Of a DNA stretch of 64,000 nucleotides, positions 1 through 8,394 are shown piece after piece (position 1 is the first letter of the stretch; every line of letters starts with the position of its first letter). Source of the DNA: JAFAGX01 sp035624215 (GTDB lineage Bacteria > Acidobacteriota > Terriglobia > Terriglobales > Acidobacteriaceae); assembly GCA_035624215.1 (NCBI GenBank), contig DASPRY010000170.1, positions 5,859 through 69,858 of the forward strand, in the 5' to 3' direction. A program made the translations under genes and the position numbers. The notes beneath the pieces are model-generated. The model saw only the letters and a program-made list of their open reading frames with translations. It searched no databases and was not told the DNA's origin.

Positions 1-882
1 TCGGCCCAATCCGCCACTCCCGAGCAAGCGGAGCGCATCGAGCGCGAGGTTCGCTCGCACTATTCGCTTCCCGCAACTGTGAAGGTCACGGTTGGACAGC
101 TCCGGCCGAGCGAGTTCCCAAATTACGACGCGCTCACTATCGCCATCGAAGGAGACAATAAAAAGCAGAACTACGATTTTCTTCTCTCCAGAGACGGCAA
201 GACCCTGATTCGTCTCACCAAACTGGATCTCACCAAGGACCCTTATGCTGAGACCATGAAGAAAATCAGTCTGAACGATCGTCCCATTCGTGGCAACAAG
301 GACGCCAAAGTTGTGCTCGTCAATTTCGACGATTTCCAGTGCCCTTTCTGTTCCCACATGCATCAGACCTTGTTTCCCGGGCTACTCAACGAATACGGCG
401 ATCGGGTGAAATTTGTTTATAAGGATTTTCCCTTGACAGAAATTCATCCCTGGGCCACACACGCGGCGATTGACGCGAATTGCCTGGCTGCGCAAAACAA
501 TGATGCGTATTGGGATTTTGCGGATTATATTCACGCCAACCAGCATGAGGTGAGCTCGGAGAAGACGCGAGACGGACAGTTTGCAGCCCTCGATCGCCTG
601 GCCACGTTGCAAGGACAAAAGCACAACTTGGACCAGACCAAGCTGCAGTCCTGCATCAAGGCGCAGAACGACGATGCAATCAAAGCGTCTATGAAGGAAG
701 GCGAAAGCCTGGGTATAGACGCCACTCCCACCTTGTTTGTGAACGGACAGCAAATGGACGGGGCGCTGCCGGTCAGTGACGTGCGCCTCGTGCTCGATCG
801 CGCTTTGCTGCAAGCTGGAGTTCCGGTGCCGGCTCACGCTGCACCTTCACCTGGCACCCAGTCGCCGGCGTCCAGCAAGTAA
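1..882 (+). CDS. DsbA-like thiol:disulfide oxidoreductase, 5' end outside window
   Basis: The reading frame is open from the first base, so the true start lies upstream; the GTG at 79 is internal. The visible 293 residues hold an N-terminal region of about 90 residues followed by a thioredoxin-fold DsbA domain. The redox motif CPFC begins at base 340 in the context FDDFQCPFCS, and the cis-proline segment ATPTLFVNG lies near base 721. The family oxidises or isomerises disulfides in exported proteins; the fold is closest to the BdbD/DsbA group with an all-helical insertion. The C-terminus is a Pro/Ala/Ser-rich tail. The next gene, 24 bases downstream, is a periplasmic PPIase, which fits a shared role in folding exported proteins. 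The family call is firm, the substrate unknown. Confidence 0.9.
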   Translation, partial: SAQSATPEQAERIEREVRSHYSLPATVKVTVGQLRPSEFPNYDALTIAIEGDNKKQNYDFLLSRDGKTLIRLTKLDLTKDPYAETMKKISLNDRPIRGNKDAKVVLVNFDDFQCPFCSHMHQTLFPGLLNEYGDRVKFVYKDFPLTEIHPWATHAAIDANCLAAQNNDAYWDFADYIHANQHEVSSEKTRDGQFAALDRLATLQGQKHNLDQTKLQSCIKAQNDDAIKASMKEGESLGIDATPTLFVNGQQMDGALPVSDVRLVLDRALLQAGVPVPAHAAPSPGTQSPASSK

Positions 883-906
883 ACATTTTGTACGGAAGGA
901 GAAGGA

Positions 907-1962
907 TTGAAAGCATCATTTCGCCTTGTGCCGACGCTGGCCCTGCTTCTCGCCGCCGGGGTTGGATGCGGCGATAAGTCATCAGGCAACGACATCGCAG
1001 CTTCAGTGGACGGCCATAAGATTTATTACGCTGACGTTGAGAAGTACTATCAGAATCAGACCGCTGGTTCCGATCAAAAGCCGGGGGGAGAACAAGCGAC
1101 CAGCCTGCGCCTTAGTATCCTCAGCAAACTCATCGACAATGAGATTCTGATGCGCCAAGCGGAAAAATTGGGCCTCCTGGCCACCGACGATGAAGTCGAC
1201 CGCAGACTGAACGAGATCAAGTCCCCTTTTACCAAGGAAGAGTTCGACGCCCGCCTGAAAGAGAAGAAACTCACACTCGAAGATTTCAAGCATGATTTGC
1301 GTGAGTCACTCACCGTGGACAAGGTTTTGAACAAGGAGATCACTTCCAAGATCAACATTTCCGATCAGGACATTACGGCGTACTACAACGACCACAAAGC
1401 CGAGTTCAACCTTGTTGAACCGCGCTATCATTTGGCGCAAATCTTTGTCACCACGCTCCCCAATCCTCAAGTCCACAATCTGAAGAATGATAAGGCGCAA
1501 AACGAGGCTGACGCGCGCAAAAAGATTCAGATGATCATGAACCGGCTGGATAGCGGCGATGACTTCGGAACTCTCGCCATGAATTATTCCGAAGACGCCG
1601 AAACTTCGGGAAATGGCGGGGACCTCGGTTTTGCCCCTGAATCCTCATTGAAGAACACCGACGCAGCCACGCGCGACCTGGTGTTGAAGCTGAAACCGGG
1701 CCAGTACAGTCCGGTAATTACGATAGTTAATCCGATGACCCGGCAATTGATCGGGTTTCGAATCGTGAAGCTGATCTCCAAAGAACCTGCGGGTCAGCGT
1801 GAGTTATCCGATCCGCGCGTGCAGGAGGCGATTCGGTCCCAGCTTCGTGACCGCCGTGAGCAGCTTCTTAAATCTGCCTATTATGAAGTGCTGCGTGATC
1901 ATGCCAAGGTGGAGAACTATTACGCGCAGAAGGTGCTGGCAGGAAACGGCACGGGGCCGTAA
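907..1962 (+). CDS. SurA/PpiC-type peptidyl-prolyl isomerase, probable lipoprotein
   Basis: The 351-residue protein starts at TTG 907, placed directly behind a purine-rich ribosome site (GGAAGGAGAAGGA). Residues 1-21 form a signal peptide ending in a lipobox-like LAAGVGC, so the mature protein is probably acylated and anchored in the envelope. A SurA-like N-terminal helical chaperone region covers about residues 30-150, and a parvulin (PpiC) domain about 170-290 with the typical segment NYSEDAETSGNGGDLGF. Such proteins assist folding of outer-membrane and periplasmic proteins. It follows the DsbA-like gene closely and is probably cotranscribed. A second SurA-like gene lies at 41.4-42.5 kb. 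Whether the PPIase domain is active cannot be judged from sequence alone. Confidence 0.88.
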   Translation: MKASFRLVPTLALLLAAGVGCGDKSSGNDIAASVDGHKIYYADVEKYYQNQTAGSDQKPGGEQATSLRLSILSKLIDNEILMRQAEKLGLLATDDEVDRRLNEIKSPFTKEEFDARLKEKKLTLEDFKHDLRESLTVDKVLNKEITSKINISDQDITAYYNDHKAEFNLVEPRYHLAQIFVTTLPNPQVHNLKNDKAQNEADARKKIQMIMNRLDSGDDFGTLAMNYSEDAETSGNGGDLGFAPESSLKNTDAATRDLVLKLKPGQYSPVITIVNPMTRQLIGFRIVKLISKEPAGQRELSDPRVQEAIRSQLRDRREQLLKSAYYEVLRDHAKVENYYAQKVLAGNGTGP

Positions 1963-1992
1963 AGCAGCGGCAAGCCGGGAGCCAATGGCTGC

Positions 1993-2490
1993 CTACTCCA
2001 CAATGGCCAGCAGGTCACCGGCGTTCACCGCCGCACCCTCACTAGTTACAATTTTCTGCACGATTCCCTTCTTGGGCGACTTGATCTCGTTCTGCATCTT
2101 CATGGCTTCGACCACCAATATCCCTTGCCCGACTTCTACGGCAGCGTTTTCCTGGAGCAGCACGCGCACAACTTTACCGGGCATGGAAGCCAGAAGCCGT
2201 CTTGGACCACGCTCAGCCGCCATCCCGGCCCGACGGCTCCACAGCGACCGGGAATCGCGCAAGTCTACAGCGTAACGCGAGCTGCCGACCCAGAGATGCG
2301 TGTCCGTCGCAGTCTGCTCACGTTTGATCTCGTACGCCTTGCCCGCAATCAAAATCGAGAGCACCTCGCGACCAGCGAGAACAGCATCCACTTGGATCTC
2401 TTCACCGTCCAGGCGGCACTGCCAACGCGCGTCACGCCGCTCCAGCTCCAGCCGGTAGCTTCTCCCATCGATGGTGATGTCGTAAAGCAT
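1993..2490 (-). CDS. Biotin carboxyl carrier protein of an acyl-CoA carboxylase
   Basis: This 165-residue protein ends in a biotinyl/lipoyl domain (about residues 98-165) with the biotinylation motif EAMKM, Lys131 being the predicted biotin site. The N-terminal 90 residues form a small beta-rich region like that found before the carrier domain in acetyl/propionyl-CoA carboxylase alpha chains. It lies 66 bases downstream of the biotin carboxylase gene on the same strand, so the two subunits are probably made together. The biotin arm would carry carboxylate from the carboxylase to a carboxyltransferase, which is not encoded nearby. Acetyl-CoA versus propionyl-CoA specificity cannot be decided here. 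Confidence 0.88.
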   Translation of the reverse strand: MLYDITIDGRSYRLELERRDARWQCRLDGEEIQVDAVLAGREVLSILIAGKAYEIKREQTATDTHLWVGSSRYAVDLRDSRSLWSRRAGMAAERGPRRLLASMPGKVVRVLLQENAAVEVGQGILVVEAMKMQNEIKSPKKGIVQKIVTSEGAAVNAGDLLAIVE

Positions 2491-2491
2491 C

Positions 2492-2567
2492 GTGATTAGT
2501 GATCAGTGCAAGGCGCAGTTGTCCTCATCGGCGATTTGCTGACTAGAGAATAGGGATCACTGGCCAC
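2492..2567. repeat. Imperfect inverted repeat between carboxylase genes
   Basis: GTGATTAGTGATC at 2492-2504 faces GGATCACTGGCCAC at 2554-2567, whose complement GTGGCCAGTGATC matches it at 10 of 13 positions. The element fills the gap between the biotin carboxylase stop and the carrier-protein start. It resembles the degenerate intergenic palindromes seen elsewhere in this window. Function unknown; it could form an RNA hairpin between the two genes. Confidence 0.4.
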
Positions 2568-4080
2568 CTTCTCTGATCGCCTCGACCCTCGCAGCCTTTT
2601 TCCAGGCGGAAGAAACTTCATTCTGCACCGGCTGCGACGAACCGCCGTTACGGGAAACAGGGGCAGTATCTAAATGCGCAAACACCCCGGCCGCGATGAC
2701 CGCGACGCGAGCATCTTCCTCTCGTGCTTGCGGAGCACCCAAGCTCAGCAAACGATCAAGAAATCCGGTGTCCACTCTCCCCGCCTGGAAATCCTCATCA
2801 TTAAGAATGCGCCGGAACAAGGAAATATTGGTTTTGATTCCGCCAACAAAATATTCATTCAACGCTCGCGCTAGTCGCGAAATCGCCTGCGGACGGTCGG
2901 TTCCATATCCAATCAGCTTCGCCAGCAGTGGATCGTAATCGACGGGCACCGTCCAGTTCTCGTACATTCCACTATCCCGCCGTATGCCGGGGCCGGCTGG
3001 GGTCAACAGGAGTGTGATTTTCCCCGGGCAGGGAAGAAAATTGTTGTCCGGGTCTTCCGCGTAAATTCGGCACTCCATGGCGTGCCCTCGAATCCCGATC
3101 TCGTTCTGCTTGAAGGGCAGTCTCTCTCCTGCGGCAACGCGAATTTGCAGATGGACCAGATCGAGGCCGGTAGTCAGCTCCGTGACGGGATGCTCAACTT
3201 GAAGCCGGGTGTTCATCTCGAGGAAATAAAACCTTTTGTTCTCATCGACGAGAAACTCAACCGTGCCCGCGTTCGTGTATGCCGCGGTTTTCGCGACTCG
3301 CACTGCAACTTCGCCCATGCGGCAGCGCATTTCGGTATCGACCAGCGGGGAAGGAGCTTCTTCGAGTACTTTTTGATGACGCCGTTGAATCGAGCACTCA
3401 CGTTCACCGAGGTAGACCATATTGCCGTGCTCGTCGGCCAGTACCTGCATTTCGATGTGGCGGGGATGCAGAATTGCCTTCTCGATATATATGGCGCCAT
3501 CCCCAAACGCTCGTTGGGCCTCGCTCAGTGCGCCTTCCAGAGAGGAGTTTAGTTCTCCCGCTTTTTGCACCAGACGCATCCCTTTTCCGCCGCCACCAGC
3601 CGCCGCTTTTAACATAATCGGATACCCAATTCTGGCGGCGACCTCGTGCGCTTGTTCCCGTGACTCCAGGCCTCGCGACGTACCTGGCACCATAGGTACG
3701 CCAGATTTCTCCATGGCTTGCCGGGCACGTGTCTTCGATCCCATGATTTCCATGGCCGCAGCCGTCGGGCCAATGAACTTCACCCCGGCGTCAGCGCATG
3801 CCTGAGCAAACACCGCGTTTTCCGAGAGAAAGCCGTAACCCGGATGGATCGCGTCAGCCCCGCTTAGCTTTGCAACGTCGATGATCTTGCTGATGTTCAG
3901 GTAGGATTCGGACGCTGCGGCTGGGCCGATGTGGTATGCCTCGTCCGCTTTGCGAACGTGCAGCGATGCCCGATCCACGTCGGAGAAAACGGCAACCGAG
4001 GTGACCCCCAACTCGCGGCAAGCCCGCATTACGCGCACCGCGATTTCACCCCGGTTGGCAATAAGTATCTTCTTAAACAT
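2557..4080 (-). CDS. accC: Biotin carboxylase subunit of acetyl/propionyl-CoA carboxylase
   Basis: The 507-residue protein is a biotin-dependent carboxylase of the ATP-grasp family. It starts with FKKILIANRGEIA, carries the glycine-rich ATP loop GGGGKG at residues 162-167 and the catalytic block EMNTRLQVEH at 288-297, and ends with the biotin carboxylase C-terminal domain. It carboxylates biotin on the carrier protein using ATP and bicarbonate. The C-terminus runs about 50 residues past the usual length of a free-standing AccC and looks low in conservation. Its first 8 bases overlap the end of the universal stress protein gene, suggesting translational coupling. accC is the best symbol, but a propionyl-CoA carboxylase alpha chain is possible. 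Confidence 0.93.
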   Translation of the reverse strand: MFKKILIANRGEIAVRVMRACRELGVTSVAVFSDVDRASLHVRKADEAYHIGPAAASESYLNISKIIDVAKLSGADAIHPGYGFLSENAVFAQACADAGVKFIGPTAAAMEIMGSKTRARQAMEKSGVPMVPGTSRGLESREQAHEVAARIGYPIMLKAAAGGGGKGMRLVQKAGELNSSLEGALSEAQRAFGDGAIYIEKAILHPRHIEMQVLADEHGNMVYLGERECSIQRRHQKVLEEAPSPLVDTEMRCRMGEVAVRVAKTAAYTNAGTVEFLVDENKRFYFLEMNTRLQVEHPVTELTTGLDLVHLQIRVAAGERLPFKQNEIGIRGHAMECRIYAEDPDNNFLPCPGKITLLLTPAGPGIRRDSGMYENWTVPVDYDPLLAKLIGYGTDRPQAISRLARALNEYFVGGIKTNISLFRRILNDEDFQAGRVDTGFLDRLLSLGAPQAREEDARVAVIAAGVFAHLDTAPVSRNGGSSQPVQNEVSSAWKKAARVEAIREGGQ

Positions 4081-4549
4081 GCAGCCGTACCGTCAGCACC
4101 GGAACCTTGCTGTAGCGCACGACATATTCCGCTACGCTGCCCAGGACTAAGTGGGCCAGGCCGGATCGCCCGTGTGTTCCCATGATTATCATCTGACATT
4201 CGAGTTCCACAGCGGCTTCTACGATTACCGGTCTTGGTGATCCTTCCCGCACGATCGTCTCGGCGTCAGGAACCCGTGTCCGCCATTGCTCCATATTGCG
4301 CCTGGCTTCGTCGCGAAGCATGGGAAGCAACGGATCGCCACCCATTGCGCGGCAGCTGAGTTCAGCCAGGCTGAAGATATCGATCACGTGCAGCAATATG
4401 AGCTTCGCGCCGAGTGTTTCGCGTAAGCGCAACCCCCATTCCAAAGCCAATTCAGCTTGCAGCGAGAAGTCGGTGGCCAATAGGATTCGAAATACGGCAG
4501 GCTGCTTTGTGCTTTTTTCTGGCGCTGGGTTCACGTTCGGGGGTTCCAT
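4073..4549 (-). CDS. Universal stress protein (UspA family)
   Basis: This 158-residue single-domain protein has the Usp fold. The core starts at FRILLATDFS (about residue 20) and ends with the nucleotide-binding signature GTHGRSGLAHLVLGSVAEYV, matching the G-2x-G-9x-G-S/T pattern of ATP-binding Usp proteins, then VPVLTVR. The N-terminal 18 residues are Pro-rich and probably disordered. It is upstream of and overlaps the biotin carboxylase gene by 8 bases, so the two are likely coupled. Usp proteins are cytoplasmic and respond to energy or oxygen limitation; the partner here is unknown. Confidence 0.9.
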   Translation of the reverse strand: MEPPNVNPAPEKSTKQPAVFRILLATDFSLQAELALEWGLRLRETLGAKLILLHVIDIFSLAELSCRAMGGDPLLPMLRDEARRNMEQWRTRVPDAETIVREGSPRPVIVEAAVELECQMIIMGTHGRSGLAHLVLGSVAEYVVRYSKVPVLTVRLHV

Positions 4550-4582
4550 GGGCTGCTCCGGCTGGCGCTGAAGATATGGGAT

Positions 4583-4617
4583 GCAAAAAGGAAAAGCCCC
4601 TTCTAATAGAAGGGGCT
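4583..4617 (-). terminator. Intrinsic terminator after TPR lipoprotein gene
   Basis: A perfect 10-bp stem, AGCCCCTTCT at 4595-4604 and AGAAGGGGCT at 4608-4617, encloses a 3-base loop. Read on the minus strand it is followed by TTTTCCTTTTT (4594-4584). It lies 20 bases past the stop of the TPR lipoprotein gene, closing the run of minus-strand genes that begins with tonB. This is the clearest Rho-independent terminator in the window. Confidence 0.85.
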
Positions 4618-4637
4618 GGATAAGCCGCCAAAACCCG

Positions 4638-5465
4638 CTACTTGGCTTGGTCCAGCGTGATGCCTTGCGCGCCCGGCTGTTTTTCGGCTTTGGCTTTCTT
4701 GGCGGCCATCGTCTTATCTACCCACTCATCGGCCGTTTTCAGATCGCTAGCCCGCGCCGCGGGATCATCACACTCGGTATCCGCCTTCTCGCGATACATC
4801 AGGTTCATGTACGCCATGGCGTCATCATAATTCTCGCGCAATGCCAAGGCCTTGTTGAGAACATCGATTCCGTCCTGAATGATGGGACTATTCTTCTGTT
4901 TGAGCTCCTCGCACAGCTTCTTTTGGTCTTTGTTCTTCGCGTCCAACATCTCTTCCGGCTTTAATCCCAGCTTCGCGCGTTCTTCCATGCGAGGCTGGTA
5001 GCACTGCGTCCAGTCGATGACACCGATCGAGTAATACGCTTCCGGATCATTAGGATCCATTTCCAAGGCCTTGCGGTAGTAGGTCTTGGCATCTTCAAAC
5101 TTCTTCATCTGCAGATAAAGATACGCAATTCCCTTGATGCTATTGATGTTCTTTGGATCGCGCTCCAGCACAGCCTTGTACTGGTCGATGGCTTGCGTTG
5201 CCATGCGGACGTTATCTTCTGCGTCCACTCCCGGGATGTACTGTTGCGCGTAAGCGGTAGCTAAGTAGAGACGAGCATTGATAAGACTGGGATCCAGCGA
5301 AACTGCCTGTTGAAAATGATCGATTGCCTGTTCATACTTTGCGTTCTTGTAGGATGAAACGCCCTTATTGAGTTGATCGCGCGCCCTCAGCTTGTTGCAG
5401 GCGCTGGCCGAAACCAGCATCAAGCCGACGGCCACGAGCGCCAGCACACGTATGCCGTTTTTCAT
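4638..5465 (-). CDS. TPR-repeat lipoprotein
   Basis: The 275-residue protein has a signal peptide (MKNGIRVLALVAVGLMLVSA) ending near Cys23, so it is probably a lipoprotein, although the lipobox (ASAC) is not ideal. Tetratricopeptide repeats cover about residues 30-150, with recognisable units around AKYEQAIDHFQQAVSLDPS, KAVLERDPKN and YYRKALEMDPNDPEAYYSIG. A longer helical region with DAKNKDQKKLCEEL and a Lys-rich tail follows. TPRs mediate protein contacts. The gene follows the two exbD genes, 128 bases further on, and precedes a strong terminator, so it may act with the TonB energising system. The exact function is not known. Confidence 0.85.
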   Translation of the reverse strand: MKNGIRVLALVAVGLMLVSASACNKLRARDQLNKGVSSYKNAKYEQAIDHFQQAVSLDPSLINARLYLATAYAQQYIPGVDAEDNVRMATQAIDQYKAVLERDPKNINSIKGIAYLYLQMKKFEDAKTYYRKALEMDPNDPEAYYSIGVIDWTQCYQPRMEERAKLGLKPEEMLDAKNKDQKKLCEELKQKNSPIIQDGIDVLNKALALRENYDDAMAYMNLMYREKADTECDDPAARASDLKTADEWVDKTMAAKKAKAEKQPGAQGITLDQAK

Positions 5466-5593
5466 TGCTTATAAGTCTCCCTCGCGAAGAGTTACCGAGA
5501 CCTTACGTTATGATATGCAAAACTGTTAGGCCGAAGATCCGGCGTGAGAGCCACAACACAGCCCTAAGGCGGACAAATCGCTGCCCGCACACT

Positions 5594-6034
5594 TTAGCCG
5601 CCGGCCTCAATCTTGGCAGTGATCAGACCCACTTTGTCTACGCCTGAGGCGTGCGCAATGTCAATGACATTGGCCACATCGGCGAAGGGCACATTGTCGT
5701 CGCCCTTGACAAACATCACCTTTTCAGCCCGGGTCTTGAAAATATCGGTCAACCGGTTCTGCAATCCATCCCAGGTTGTGTCTTCCTGATTGATCTTGAG
5801 GGCCGGCGCCTGACCGGGACCTCGATCAATCAACTGCACCACAACCGTGCGATCCGGCGTCGTGTTTTTGGGCTGGTTGGGCGGTGGCGGCTGCGGTACC
5901 AGTGCCTCAAGTCCCTTGGGTGTCAAGGGCGTGATCACCATGAAAATGATCAACAAAACCAGCAGCACATCGATGAGCGGCGTCACGTTAATATTTGCGT
6001 TCTGGCCCCCGCTGGGGCCGACTGCCATTCCCAT
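5594..6034 (-). CDS. ExbD/TolR family energy-transducing protein (second copy)
   Basis: The 146-residue protein has a short cytoplasmic N-terminus, one membrane segment at about residues 20-42 (NINVTPLIDVLLVLLIIFMV) and a periplasmic domain. The segment contains the conserved Asp of VTPLIDVLLVLL, which carries protons in ExbD/TolR. A Pro-rich linker (PQPPPPNQPKN) joins it to the periplasmic part. It lies 12 bases after the other exbD gene, with a ribosome site between them. The two copies differ enough to suggest separate roles, perhaps as a heteromeric stator. Confidence 0.92.
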   Translation of the reverse strand: MGMAVGPSGGQNANINVTPLIDVLLVLLIIFMVITPLTPKGLEALVPQPPPPNQPKNTTPDRTVVVQLIDRGPGQAPALKINQEDTTWDGLQNRLTDIFKTRAEKVMFVKGDDNVPFADVANVIDIAHASGVDKVGLITAKIEAGG

Positions 6035-6046
6035 AAGATTTCTCCT

Positions 6047-6505
6047 CTATTGGCCACTCGGTGCTGGTGGCGGCGGTGCGTTCGTGGTCTTCCGCTGATC
6101 GGTAAGCAAGCCCAATTGGTCAACACCGGCAGCGCGGACATTGTCGACCACTTGCACCACAGCTCCGAACTTGGCCCGCGCATCTGCTCGGATAAATACC
6201 CGTTTGTCGACCCGGTTGGCCAGACGATCCTTAACCTTCTGGGTCAGTTGATCCGGATCCGTCCGATCATTGCCGAAGAACACCTTGCCATCGCGCATAA
6301 TGGCCACGACCAAAGCGTCTTCCTTATCCGCATCCGGCATTTGCTCCGGATTGTTTACTTTCGCCAAGTCCACGCTCACGCCCTTCTGCAACATGGGCGT
6401 GATCACCATGAAGATGATCAACAACACCAACATCACATCCACCATCGGTGTGACATTGATGTCGGAGTTGACCTTGGCGCCTTCATTTCGTTTGGCAAGT
6501 GCCAT
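6047..6505 (-). CDS. ExbD/TolR family energy-transducing protein (first copy)
   Basis: This 152-residue protein has the ExbD layout: a basic N-terminus, one membrane span at about residues 19-42 (DINVTPMVDVMLVLLIIFMV) with the proton-carrying Asp in TPMVDVMLVLL, and a periplasmic domain ending in a Pro-rich tail. A good ribosome site (GGAGAG) precedes ATG 6505. It lies between exbB and the second exbD on the same strand. With ExbB it forms the proton-driven motor that powers TonB or a Tol-like system. Confidence 0.93.
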   Translation of the reverse strand: MALAKRNEGAKVNSDINVTPMVDVMLVLLIIFMVITPMLQKGVSVDLAKVNNPEQMPDADKEDALVVAIMRDGKVFFGNDRTDPDQLTQKVKDRLANRVDKRVFIRADARAKFGAVVQVVDNVRAAGVDQLGLLTDQRKTTNAPPPPAPSGQ

Positions 6506-6617
6506 AGCCTACTCTCCTGCTCTCGATTGCCACCGGCATCGTTAAGATTGGCCCTTGCGGCACGGTGCCGGACCTTCCGCCGCCGCCGGCAACTCAAGCG
6601 AGCCAATCCCCTTTCGG

Positions 6618-7373
6618 TTAGGACCGCCGCATTCCCCGCCGCTTCAGGAAGTAATCGATCAGTTCGCTCGATGAGTTATCCATTTCAACGTCGAAAGCTT
6701 CCACGCGTCCCGTGAGATAGTTGAACATCATCACGGCCGGGATGGCCACGAACAAGCCGATGGCGGTGGTGACGAGCGCTTCCGCGATTCCGCCCGCGAC
6801 CGCGCCCAAACCGGTCGCCTTCTGCTCGGAAATACCGCGGAACGCGTTCAGAATACCCATCACCGTACCGAATAGTCCGACGAATGGCGCCGTCGAACCG
6901 ATGGTCGCCAGACCACCCAGACCACGCTTCAGTTCGGCGTGAACAATGGCCTCGGTGCGCTCCAGAGCACGCTTGGAGGCTTCGATGGTCTCACCCGGAA
7001 TTTCTCCGCTCTCCTGGTGAGCACGGAATTCCATCAGGCCGGCTGTGACCACCTTGGCCAGATGGCTCTTCTTATTGCGCTCTGCCACCTTGATCGCTTC
7101 GTCAATCTTTCCATCGCGCAGTGCGCCGGCAACTGCCGGAGCAAACGCGCGAGACTGCTTCCGGGCGGCGCTAAACGCCATCCAGCGGTCAATCATCACG
7201 CCGATTGACCATCCCGACATGATGAACAGAATGATAACGACCGATCTCGCCATCCAACCCATTTGGTGCCAGAGGGAAATTGGGTCCCAACCCACCGGCT
7301 GCTCCTGAAAGAGCCAGCTGGCGGCCAACGATACGTGACTAAGTGCATGTGGTGCTAAATTGGCTACGAACAT
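6618..7373 (-). CDS. exbB: ExbB/TolQ/MotA proton channel protein
   Basis: The 251-residue protein has three membrane segments, at about residues 35-60 (VVIILFIMSGWSIGVMI), 150-175 and 195-220. The core GLGGLATIGSTAPFVGLFGTVMGI and the later ALVTTAIGLFVAIPAVMMFNYL are hallmarks of the ExbB/TolQ family. A strong ribosome site (GAGGAGG) precedes ATG 7373. The order tonB, exbB, exbD, exbD on one strand marks a complete energising complex that uses the proton gradient to drive outer-membrane transport. ExbB is preferred over TolQ because tonB is adjacent and no tolA, tolB or pal is seen. Confidence 0.93.
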   Translation of the reverse strand: MFVANLAPHALSHVSLAASWLFQEQPVGWDPISLWHQMGWMARSVVIILFIMSGWSIGVMIDRWMAFSAARKQSRAFAPAVAGALRDGKIDEAIKVAERNKKSHLAKVVTAGLMEFRAHQESGEIPGETIEASKRALERTEAIVHAELKRGLGGLATIGSTAPFVGLFGTVMGILNAFRGISEQKATGLGAVAGGIAEALVTTAIGLFVAIPAVMMFNYLTGRVEAFDVEMDNSSSELIDYFLKRRGMRRS

Positions 7374-7483
7374 GAGTTACTTTTCCTCCTCAGAAATCGT
7401 CGATTCGCTTGTCGCTTGCAGGACGCGAAGAGTGCCCACTTCGACGTCATTGGCTTGCTATCTGAACAGCGCTTTGTTCCCTT

Positions 7484-8227
7484 CTATCCGCCGGACAAAG
7501 TAAAGTTCACAGTGATCTGTGTTTCCACCTCCACCGGCTCTCCGTTCAAGATGTAGGGTTTATATCTCCACTGCTTGACAGCCTCAATGGCCGCCGGCGC
7601 GAGCATGGGATGGCCGCTGATCAGTCGCAGGTTCTCAATGGTTCCTTCTTTGCTGATCTCAGCCTGGAGCAACACACTTCCTTGGATGCGCGCTTGCCGG
7701 GCCAGGGGTGGATAAGTCGGCTGAACTTTGCGGATCAGCAATCCCTGGGTCACCCCTTGGGATACCCGGACACGTTGCGGCGTGGCAACCTTGGGAACGG
7801 CCACAGGAGTAGAACTGATAATGCCGCCGATTACACCGCCCATCGAGCCCCCGGGAACCCCACCAGGAACGCCGCCCACTACACCTGCAGCGGACATGAC
7901 CGGTGGCGGCGCTTCGTCTTCCTTGATCATCTGCACTTTCTCAGGAATCTTGGTTGGTGTGCGCAGCTGTCCATTGACGATGTCTGTCTGCACCTGCTTC
8001 ACAATCTTGATGGGCGCTGCAGCCGGAGGCGGCGGAGGCGGTGGGGGCGGGGGAGGCGCTACCAGGAACGTCATCAGCTGGGTTTTCGGCAAGGCTTCGG
8101 TAAACAGCAACGGAATGAGCACCAGGATTCCAACCAGGACGACCTGCAAAAGGAACGAGAGGCTGGTGGTGAGTCCCCGCTTGGTTCTAAGTCTTCCACC
8201 CGATTCAATTAGGCTGTCTTCAAACAT
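7484..8227 (-). CDS. tonB: TonB family protein with proline-rich linker
   Basis: The 247-residue protein has a cytoplasmic N-terminus, one membrane anchor at about residues 22-45 (LSFLLQVVLVGILVLIPLLF), a Pro-rich stretch starting APPPPPPPPPP near residue 57, a Gly/Pro-rich spacer (GGVPGGVPGGSMGG) and a C-terminal TonB domain with YPPLARQARIQGSVLLQAEI, SGHPMLAPAAIEAVKQW and KPYILNGEPVEVETQI. TonB spans the periplasm and passes ExbB/ExbD energy to outer-membrane transporters. It heads the tonB-exbB-exbD-exbD group, with GTAGGAGAA ahead of ATG 8227. No TonB-dependent receptor is encoded in this window. Confidence 0.93.
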   Translation of the reverse strand: MFEDSLIESGGRLRTKRGLTTSLSFLLQVVLVGILVLIPLLFTEALPKTQLMTFLVAPPPPPPPPPPPAAAPIKIVKQVQTDIVNGQLRTPTKIPEKVQMIKEDEAPPPVMSAAGVVGGVPGGVPGGSMGGVIGGIISSTPVAVPKVATPQRVRVSQGVTQGLLIRKVQPTYPPLARQARIQGSVLLQAEISKEGTIENLRLISGHPMLAPAAIEAVKQWRYKPYILNGEPVEVETQITVNFTLSGG

Positions 8228-8394
8228 GAGGGTTCTCCTACACTTCCCTAACTGACTTTAGACACCACCAAGCTGCTCCTTGCTCCCGACCACCTGTTAC
8301 GCGCCCGCTTGAATTGAAAACCGGATGATACTACCCCAAATGTCAAGTAATCACAAACATTAGGCTGCCAAAGCAGGCGGCGGGGGCCACCTTC

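Noticed and set aside
5651..6715. 354-codon plus-strand frame opposite the exbD and exbB genes
   Set aside because: It lies antisense to three clear genes and its residues (many His and Arg, few conserved blocks) are those of a shadow frame produced by GC-biased codon use.
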